A stretch of 64,000 bases of DNA, from the NCBI RefSeq assembly GCF_023035675.1, contig NZ_CP073136.1, positions 863,977 to 927,976 on the forward strand, in the 5' to 3' direction. Origin of the DNA: Borrelia hermsii DAH. GTDB taxonomy: Bacteria; Spirochaetota; Spirochaetia; Borreliales; Borreliaceae. Below are positions 58,403-64,000 of the stretch, piece by piece (the first letter of the stretch is position 1; every line of letters starts with the position of its first letter). A program made the position numbers and the translations under genes. The notes beneath the pieces were generated by a model. The model saw nothing but the letters and a program-made list of their open reading frames with translations, had not been told where the DNA came from and made no database searches.

Positions 58403-60190
58403 TTATGCTAGTGAGTTGGCAGTGTGTATTAAATGTTTGTGAAAATCTAAGAGAGGATATAGTAAGGCATTATGTTCAGATTTGACCTCACTTAGTACTC
58501 TAAATATTGGTTCTGTTTTTGAGCCCCGCATCCATAAACTTGCAATTATTTCCTGTTTGTTATTTTTAAATAAAACTTTAAGACCTCCTGAGGAGTCACC
58601 TGTTCTAGAGATGTTTTGATTGATACCTTCATAATTGATAATTTCATAATTATGGATTGGTAATTTGTGTAAGACTGTATTATTGTTGAACTCTTTTTTT
58701 AATAATTTTTCGTAGTTGGATTTAAGTATTTCTTGATTTTCTACATTTATTTTAAGCATGGCTTTTTCTGATGATACTTCTACATTGCTATAAAAATTTA
58801 TTGTCTTTAATATATCATTAATAGTGTAGTGTTCGTTATATGAATTATTAGATAGTGCACACCATATTTTATAAATATTTTTGATTTTAAGCAGTTTTAT
58901 GATACTAAAGAGTGTTGCTAGTGGGTCTCTTACTTTTGAGGGGTATGTAATATTTCCTCCATTTGATCCTTCTCCAAAAATTTTTACTATTAATCCTTTA
59001 TTCCGTAAGAGGCCAGCCATTTCTGTTAAGTTGGCCTCACCGACTTCAACTCTGTAAACTTTTGTGTTAAATAGCATGGCTATTTTTTCGATGTTTAGTG
59101 AGGTTGCATCATTAACAACGACAGCCAAATTGTCTTTAATGCCTGAATGGTAAAGATAACTAAGCTCTGAGAGTACTGAGAGTGCAAATATTTTTTGTGG
59201 TGCAATCATGGTTGCTTGTCCTTTTTTAAAAATTGCAACCAAATTGCCCCTGTCTCCATCACAGTCAGGGACATAACCTAATTGAAAAGAATTGTCTTGC
59301 TTGAATTTTTGTTCTAATATTTGTTTACACATATTTAGAGATGACCCTTCGGGAGTCATTCCGTGCTTAAAGATTCCAATTTCAGTGTTATGAAGTTCCA
59401 ATTTTATTCCTAAAGATTCAATCATTTCTTTATCAATTGAGTTGATGCGAGAACTACCATTCATCTCACCTATTATTCCTATGGGTTCTTTTATGATATT
59501 TTCTTTTAGTATGTTAGTATTTTCTTTATTATGTTTGTCTGGATAAATTATTTGCTGCATTAGTGACTTATATGAGTTATAAGAGCGTGTTTTATGTTTA
59601 TCTTGTGAAGTGATAATTACTTCATATGTTTTTAAGTGTAGAGCATTATTATTGAAATTTTGTAAGTTTGTTATTAAATTATTCATTAAATTTTCATTTT
59701 CAATGTTGGATCTGATTTGGCATATTATTTTCTTTATTTCATTTGAGTTGAGCACACCTCCATCATTTAATCCAGTTTTGATACCATTATATCCTTTAGG
59801 ATTATGGCTGGCAGAAATGTATATAAAACCTTTTGAATTTTGACTTTCTTTTGTATAAGCTAATATTTCTGGTATTGGAAGTATTCCAAAAAAATTTACA
59901 TTGTCATTGTTTAAGATTAGTGTCTTAATTACAATCTCTGAGATTATATTTCCAGTTGATCTTGAGTCTAATCCAACATTGATGTATTCTTTTGGTTTAT
60001 CTTTAAAATAATTTGATATTGTAAGGGTTATAAGAGCAATCAATATTTTATCGTCATCATTTATTTCATGATCTGTTGAATTTTCATCTTTTGATTTTGC
60101 AAATATTTTTCTAAAGCCAGAAGGAGAAAGTATCATTTTATTAATAGCATTTCTTAGATTTGTCATGTTTAATATATAATTTTTTAGCAT
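58403..60190 (-). CDS. phosphoglucomutase-type phosphohexomutase
   Basis: The 595-residue protein has a strong GAGGAGG site before its ATG. The phospho-Ser loop is ISASHNPKGYNGIKTG, the metal loop VPDCDGDRGNLVAIF, the sugar loop GEGSNGGNITYPS and the phosphate loop MRGSKTEPIFRV. DCDGDRG replaces the common DPDADR, and RGSKTEP replaces RPSGTEP, so it is a diverged subfamily. I recall the B. burgdorferi homologue (BB_0004) at the left chromosome end. Here it is leftward and divergent from a UDPGP-type gene that would use its hexose-1-phosphate. The C-terminal third is more divergent than the core. Confidence 0.9.
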   Translation of the reverse strand: MLKNYILNMTNLRNAINKMILSPSGFRKIFAKSKDENSTDHEINDDDKILIALITLTISNYFKDKPKEYINVGLDSRSTGNIISEIVIKTLILNNDNVNFFGILPIPEILAYTKESQNSKGFIYISASHNPKGYNGIKTGLNDGGVLNSNEIKKIICQIRSNIENENLMNNLITNLQNFNNNALHLKTYEVIITSQDKHKTRSYNSYKSLMQQIIYPDKHNKENTNILKENIIKEPIGIIGEMNGSSRINSIDKEMIESLGIKLELHNTEIGIFKHGMTPEGSSLNMCKQILEQKFKQDNSFQLGYVPDCDGDRGNLVAIFKKGQATMIAPQKIFALSVLSELSYLYHSGIKDNLAVVVNDATSLNIEKIAMLFNTKVYRVEVGEANLTEMAGLLRNKGLIVKIFGEGSNGGNITYPSKVRDPLATLFSIIKLLKIKNIYKIWCALSNNSYNEHYTINDILKTINFYSNVEVSSEKAMLKINVENQEILKSNYEKLLKKEFNNNTVLHKLPIHNYEIINYEGINQNISRTGDSSGGLKVLFKNNKQEIIASLWMRGSKTEPIFRVLSEVKSEHNALLYPLLDFHKHLIHTANSLA

Positions 60191-60242
60191 ATTTTCCTCC
60201 TCATTAGGTTTTAATATTTACCTTTATTGTAGTAGCATAATT

Positions 60243-60303
60243 ATAGTAACATATTCTATTATAAGAAGCATTACTTATTATAATCCTTGTAATATGTTAC
60301 TAT
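60243..60303. promoter_or_regulatory. divergent promoter with a 13-bp inverted-repeat candidate operator
   Basis: Arms ATAGTAACATATT (60243-60255) and AATATGTTACTAT (60291-60303) are perfect reverse complements separated by 35 bases. Between them are two perfect -10 boxes pointing outward: TATAAT on the plus strand at 60279-60284 and on the minus strand at 60263-60258. Each arm falls where the corresponding transcript should begin. The spacing to the two start codons is about 53 bases left and 34 bases right. The symmetric design suggests one regulator controls both the mutase and the UDPGP-nagZ unit. Confidence 0.7.
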
Positions 60304-60336
60304 TGTTTACCTTATGCTTAAAATGGGGTTTTTAGT

Positions 60337-61791
60337 ATGTGCGAAGTAATAGATAAAATTTTTTCTAAAAAAATGCTTGATATGCTTAATATGCATAAAC
60401 TTAAAGTTTTAAGCAAGTCTTTTAAAAATTTTCCCAATGAGAGTCATAGCAGTATTTTAAGTCTTGTTGATCATCCTGTTAAATTAAAATTTAAGAAAGA
60501 ACTTGTTGAGCATAATTTGAAAAAATATATTGATGATTTTACAAAATTTTTATTTTCATCAGAAGGCGATTTTTATGTTTTTACTGGCGATGAGCTTGAA
60601 AGACTAGGTTTATTGCTTTATCCTTATCTTTCATTTGGTATTTTGAATGGAGGTTCTGCAACTAGTTATTTCGATATACTTAAAAATAATGATTTTAATG
60701 AGGAATTATATCTTTTATATGCAAATAAAATATTTGAAGCTAAGGAGTCTTTTGGGAATTTGCCAAAGGGAATAATACCCGCATATGTTAACAAAGATGG
60801 TAGTTATGGATTTTCATTCTTAGCATTAAAAATCCGACACCTTTTAATGCTTTCTAAGAGATATTATGAACTTTATGGTAAGAGTATTAAGCCTTCAATT
60901 TTTCAAATGACAAGTTTTAAGACTTATGAATTAATTTCTAGTTTTTTAGATAATATTTTTGATGATAATTTGATTGAAGATTTAAATTGTTGTGGTTTGC
61001 AAAAGACAGATATTTTTACAGCTATTCAGCCGTTGGTTTATTGCTATAAGAAATTAAATGATGGTCAATATGAGTATTTTACCTATGACAATAGCGGAGA
61101 GGAAACTCTTTTGGCGTTACCTGCTGGCCATGGTCAAAATTTTAAAGTTTTAAAAGATATTTATTTTAAACTTTATAATTCCGGAAAAAGATTTGTGTAT
61201 ATTGGGAATGTTGATAATATTGGTTTTACTGTCAACTTAAAGACTCTTGCCATAATGGCTATAACTAACAGTTCTGCTGGCTTTGAATTTAGTGTTAAAA
61301 CCCCACTAGATACAAAGGGAGGAGTTTTAGTCTTAGATGATGACAATTCATTAACATGTGTTGATATTGGTAGTGCTATTTCTAAAGAAACTGTACTAAA
61401 AGCTGAATGTAGTGGGAATAAGATTTTGTTTAATTGTGCTACAGGACTTTTTAATTTAGAATATTTGATAGAAAATATAGGTAGAATAATATCAGATATG
61501 CCTATAAGGATTATTGAACAGGATAAAGAGTTTGGTAAATATACTGCAATTGAGCAAATAACCTGGGAAGTTGTAAGAATGGTAGATAATCCATTGATTT
61601 TTGAGGTTAATAGAGGAGATAGGTTTCTGCCTGCAAAATTGTTTGTTGATACGCTTATTATGAGTAATTACATGAATGATAAATTTGCAGATGATCTATT
61701 TGATATTGCTAAATATTTAAATAATGCTCTTAATAATGCGTTGAAGAATAAATATGATTTGGTATTTAGGAGAGGTAAATGGGATGTTTAG
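60337..61791 (+). CDS. UDPGP-family nucleotidyltransferase (putative UTP--hexose-1-phosphate uridylyltransferase)
   Basis: The protein has 484 residues. The order of motifs fits eukaryote-type UDP-glucose/UDP-GlcNAc pyrophosphorylases: GILNGGSATSYFD (consensus LNGGLGTSMG), FQMTSFKTYE (consensus PLMNSxxT), LPAGHGQNFKVL (consensus PPGHGDxxxxL), VYIGNVDNIGFTVN (consensus NxDNLG) and LDTKGGVLVL (consensus DxKGGTL). The first loop is unusual, lacking the typical basic and Met residues. It would turn hexose-1-phosphate plus UTP into a UDP-sugar. The divergent phosphoglucomutase would make the substrate. UDP-glucose or UDP-galactose is needed for Borrelia cholesteryl galactosides. The gene overlaps the GH3 gene downstream. 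Confidence 0.72.
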   Translation: MCEVIDKIFSKKMLDMLNMHKLKVLSKSFKNFPNESHSSILSLVDHPVKLKFKKELVEHNLKKYIDDFTKFLFSSEGDFYVFTGDELERLGLLLYPYLSFGILNGGSATSYFDILKNNDFNEELYLLYANKIFEAKESFGNLPKGIIPAYVNKDGSYGFSFLALKIRHLLMLSKRYYELYGKSIKPSIFQMTSFKTYELISSFLDNIFDDNLIEDLNCCGLQKTDIFTAIQPLVYCYKKLNDGQYEYFTYDNSGEETLLALPAGHGQNFKVLKDIYFKLYNSGKRFVYIGNVDNIGFTVNLKTLAIMAITNSSAGFEFSVKTPLDTKGGVLVLDDDNSLTCVDIGSAISKETVLKAECSGNKILFNCATGLFNLEYLIENIGRIISDMPIRIIEQDKEFGKYTAIEQITWEVVRMVDNPLIFEVNRGDRFLPAKLFVDTLIMSNYMNDKFADDLFDIAKYLNNALNNALKNKYDLVFRRGKWDV

Positions 61792-62824
61792 ATTTGTGTT
61801 ATTTGGACTTTTATTTTCGAGTTTGGTTTTACTAGGAGCCATCCCCGAAATAGATTATGATTATTTTGAAAATGATAAATTTGATCTCGTAGATATTGAT
61901 GAATTTTTAGGAAGAGTTGACTTTAAAAATATTTTGAGAGAACGTTGTTTGTTTATTGGCATTAGGAATGTCACCAATCCTAGTGCTGTGCAAGCACTTA
62001 GTAGAGATGAACTTAATAAAATAAGAGAAAAGGTAAATCCATTAGGAATTATTTTATTTAGGGAAAATTTCAAGGATGCTCGACAAACTAGAGAGTTGAT
62101 TGAGGGGGTGAAGAAATATCTTGGCCCTGACATTTTGATTGCTGTTGATGAAGAAGGGGGACTAGTTAGTAGAGCTAGTGAGAATAAGAAATTGGGTGTT
62201 TATAATTTTCCTGCCATGGAATTTGTTGGTAGGACCGGAGATGCTCAGCTTGCATATAAGATTGGGGAAATTCTTGGAAAACAGCTTAGACGCCTTGGCA
62301 TTAATTTAAATATGGCACCTGTAGCAGATACTAAATTTGCTCCCGATAGTCCTTTAGGTAGCAGAACTTTTGGGTATTCATCTTATAATATTGGTCTTAT
62401 GGTGGAGGCATTTGTTGATGGGATACAAAGGGAAGGTGTTTTTGCTGTGGTTAAACACTTTCCTGGACTTGGAGGCACAAAAGTAGATACCCATAAAGAT
62501 TTGGCCTTATTGCCTTATAGTAAAAATTTTCTGATGGTAAATAATTTTGTACCATTTCTTTTTGGGAAGGAAGCAAAATTTATTATGATTGGGCATGTAT
62601 TGGTGCCTAAGATTTCTGGGGATGTGGGTAGTATGTCAAAAGATATTGTGGATATTATAAGGCATAATCTGAATATTTTTAGTATTATAATGACAGATGC
62701 ATATGATATGGGGGCAATTGTAAATAATTTTAGTTTAGAGCATGCAACTAAAAAATCGTTAAGTTCAGGTGTTGATGTTGTGCTTATTCCAGAGGGTTTT
62801 AGGGCATTTAATGCAAGGGAATGA
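61784..62824 (+). CDS. GH3 family beta-N-acetylhexosaminidase-like protein (NagZ-like), exported
   Basis: The product has 346 residues. I set the start at MFRFVLFGLLF, which overlaps the upstream stop and has AGGAGAGG about ten bases before it. The leader (residues 1-20) suggests export. GH3 features are NPLGIILFRENFKDARQTREL, ILIAVDEEGGLVSR, NLNMAPVADTKFAPDSPLGSRTFG, VVKHFPGLGGTKVDTHKDLALLP and IIMTDAYDMGAI. The KHFPG...DxH loop is typical of NagZ, which trims GlcNAc from muropeptides. GLGGTKVDTH carries a two-residue change from the common GHGDTxxDSH, so the catalytic His position should be checked. The C-terminus is slightly short. The B. burgdorferi homologue, as I recall, is BB_0002. Confidence 0.88.
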   Translation: MFRFVLFGLLFSSLVLLGAIPEIDYDYFENDKFDLVDIDEFLGRVDFKNILRERCLFIGIRNVTNPSAVQALSRDELNKIREKVNPLGIILFRENFKDARQTRELIEGVKKYLGPDILIAVDEEGGLVSRASENKKLGVYNFPAMEFVGRTGDAQLAYKIGEILGKQLRRLGINLNMAPVADTKFAPDSPLGSRTFGYSSYNIGLMVEAFVDGIQREGVFAVVKHFPGLGGTKVDTHKDLALLPYSKNFLMVNNFVPFLFGKEAKFIMIGHVLVPKISGDVGSMSKDIVDIIRHNLNIFSIIMTDAYDMGAIVNNFSLEHATKKSLSSGVDVVLIPEGFRAFNARE

Positions 62825-63109
62825 ATTTTTTATTGAGTTTTTCTTTTAAATAATGTTTATTAAGAAATAGCCATTGTCTATATTGCCAGGAGAAGTGAGA
62901 GCAGATTCCTTTTTTTTGAAATCATCTATATAAGTTAACTTTTTACTGTATCATATTATTATAACTATTTTTTGAAATTGATCTTGTCTATAATTATAAA
63001 TAGTTCTTAAGCATTATCTTCTATCTTAAAACTTTCTATAATACTTTTTGCAATTTTGTTAGTTTTATTAGTGCCAAAAAGATTGAATAGTAGCTCATGA
63101 TTCGGTGAT
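62825..63109. other. subtelomere-like non-coding stretch
   Basis: No gene is supported. The sequence is AT-rich and shows no repeat or clear terminator. It leads into the arcC remnant. Confidence 0.5.
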
Positions 63110-63353
63110 GTAATAATTGCTATTAAGTGGAGTGATTGATAAAGACTTTGATTCAGCATTAATGCATATATTGAATTTGTAAAGTTTAGAGAAATTGGTA
63201 CTTTCCTGATTACTCTTTCAGCTCTTATAACAGGTATATCTCTTTATTTATACATTACTGTTCATAGCTAGCTTGTCTCTTCAATTCCTATGATCTCCTA
63301 TAAAAGTTATAGAAGGAACAAATGGTTCTGGAAGAACAATGATAACTAGATAG
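63110..63353 (+). pseudogene. arcC: decayed 3' fragment of a second arcC copy
   Basis: Pieces line up with the intact arcC in order. Bases 63125-63150 (AAGTGGAGTGATTGATAAAG...) match the segment coding GVIDKDF near 56089-56114. Bases 63169-63190 (TATTGAATTTGTAAAG) match 56305-56320. From 63300 on, the match runs to the shared stop (ATG ATA ACT AGA TAG, ending 63353). About 180 bases between the first two pieces are missing, and roughly 100 bases of unrelated sequence lie before the last. No frame is open across it. Confidence 0.75.
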
Positions 63354-63466
63354 GGAATGTAATAGCTAGATCAATTAAGAAATACTCACGTAGAGAAGAA
63401 GAGAATGTAGAGAAGATAGAGAATAGATTAGTAATTGGAATATTAAGTTTAATAGATGCAAAAGGT
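63300..63466 (+). repeat. direct repeat B: arcC 3' end plus flank
   Basis: This is the second copy of the segment at 56358-56512, in the same orientation. It carries a small insertion (GAGAATGTAGAGAAG around 63400) and loses the TTGTACTT of copy A. The two copies bracket the oppA-pgm-UDPGP-nagZ block of about 6.9 kb. Confidence 0.8.
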
Positions 63467-63888
63467 AAAGCAGGGAAAAGGAAAGCAGAGATATTGTGAC
63501 CAGTAATAATGGCTGCTCTAAGAGCTATGGGCAATTGAGTTCCTATTAGAATATTAATAATGAAAGAATGTATGTGTATTTGATATTTCAATATGTAAAG
63601 AGAGATAGATAAAGTAAAATAGACATTTGATAATAAAGTTGGATTGTGAGGATAAAAGTGAATGGGAATGATATTAAAATCAATCCATTCATTGTAAGTC
63701 ATGGTTATTCCAATGAAAGCGTAATATTTATAATGTTGATTATAAGGAGTTAAATTTATATAATTATGCTGAATAATACCTATTTGTAGTGGTTTTATAT
63801 TTGTAAGGTTTCCATTATTGAATTTTTCCCCCCAGGCGTGAGTATGTATTATTAATAAGTGTAGTGGTATAAGTATTAATTTTTTCAT
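63346..63888 (-). CDS. hypothetical exported protein with a suspect C-terminus
   Basis: The frame has about 180 residues from MKKLILIPLHLLIIHTHAWG, which looks like a signal peptide; a longer start at 63912 is possible. The middle (QIGIIQHNYINLTPYNQHYKYYAFIG, NEWIDFNIIPIHFYPHN) alternates aromatic and polar residues as in an outer-membrane or surface protein. No ribosome-binding site is obvious. The last roughly 40 codons run antisense through direct repeat B, so the C-terminus probably comes from the recombination join and not from the ancestral gene. It may be a truncated remnant. The family is not recognised. Confidence 0.4.
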   Translation of the reverse strand: MKKLILIPLHLLIIHTHAWGEKFNNGNLTNIKPLQIGIIQHNYINLTPYNQHYKYYAFIGITMTYNEWIDFNIIPIHFYPHNPTLLSNVYFTLSISLYILKYQIHIHSFIINILIGTQLPIALRAAIITGHNISAFLFPALPFASIKLNIPITNLFSIFSTFSSSLREYFLIDLAITFPI

Positions 63889-64000
63889 TGTGTGTATAAG
63901 AAATTGTAACATGTTATTGTCAAATAAGAAATAAAAGGGTATTTTTTATGTATTTGTATTTTCATCTTTCATCAATTTTATACTATTAGCAACTAAACTA

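Noticed and set aside
63970..64000. TATACTA near the window end, the reverse complement of the TAGTATA word in Borrelia telomeres
   Set aside because: The neighbouring conserved telomere boxes are not visible, and the window ends at an arbitrary cut, so a telomere cannot be claimed.
1..64000. tRNA, rRNA, CRISPR array, insertion sequence or prophage genes
   Set aside because: Intergenic gaps are short and none shows a cloverleaf, repeated spacer pattern, transposase or phage gene.

Overview
The window looks like 64 kb of the right-hand part of a Borrelia linear chromosome. The evidence is the very low GC content, the spirochaetal lipoprotein signals ending in Cys without strict -3/-1 rules, and a gene order (pnp ... 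tgt, murJ, coaBC, panF, miaA, hrpA, topA, sbcDC, ileS, clpC, uvrBA, arcA, arcB, arcD) that, from memory, matches B. burgdorferi BB_0805 to BB_0843. A carbamate kinase after arcD and a PTS gene next to hrpA are not part of the Lyme-group layout as I remember it, so I favour a relapsing-fever-type species. This is inference, not a database result.

Layout. 1-18 kb is a mostly rightward, tightly overlapping housekeeping block: the 3' part of pnp, a beta-propeller lipoprotein, two Lpt permeases, tgt, murJ, a HEAT-repeat protein, coaBC (leftward), a DUF997 protein with panF, an RluA-type synthase, a P-loop ATPase, murC, yicC, a cmk-like kinase, rpoZ and miaA. It ends with a 31-codon mS38/COX24-type gene and a terminator. 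18-27 kb holds small envelope genes and a leftward group of topA, hrpA and a glucose/GlcNAc-type PTS IIBC gene. 27-49 kb carries DNA-repair genes (sbcD, sbcC, uvrB, uvrA), a ROK kinase with cutC, ileS, a Clp ATPase, a phosphohexomutase and the LptD homologue. 49-56.4 kb has a viroplasmin-type RNase H, a YiiX-like envelope protein and a complete arginine deiminase operon arcA-arcB-arcD-arcC.

From 56.4 kb rightward the sequence changes character. A peptide-binding-protein gene (oppA type) is broken by about seven frameshifts and contains a perfect 22-bp-arm palindrome. It is followed by a leftward phosphoglucomutase and, divergently, a UDPGP-type nucleotidyltransferase plus a NagZ-like GH3 protein. 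In B. burgdorferi, as I recall, these three genes sit at the extreme LEFT chromosome end (BB_0004, BB_0003, BB_0002), in the opposite overall orientation. A decayed second copy of the arcC 3' end and its flank follows at 63.1-63.47 kb, so the block lies between direct repeats. This looks like a subtelomeric recombination product.

How the genes work together. The arc operon turns arginine into ornithine, NH3, CO2 and ATP, and ornithine is the diamino acid of Borrelia peptidoglycan; murC and murJ are also in the window. Phosphoglucomutase and the UDPGP-family enzyme form a plausible hexose-1-phosphate to UDP-sugar module, sharing one divergent promoter flanked by a 13-bp inverted repeat. LptF/LptG-like and LptD-like proteins are present although the lineage lacks LPS.

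I found no CRISPR array, no insertion sequence, no rRNA and no convincing tRNA. The most useful departures from a routine annotation are the subtelomeric block, the divergent operator, a probable ATT start for the Clp ATPase and an unannotated-size ribosomal protein gene.
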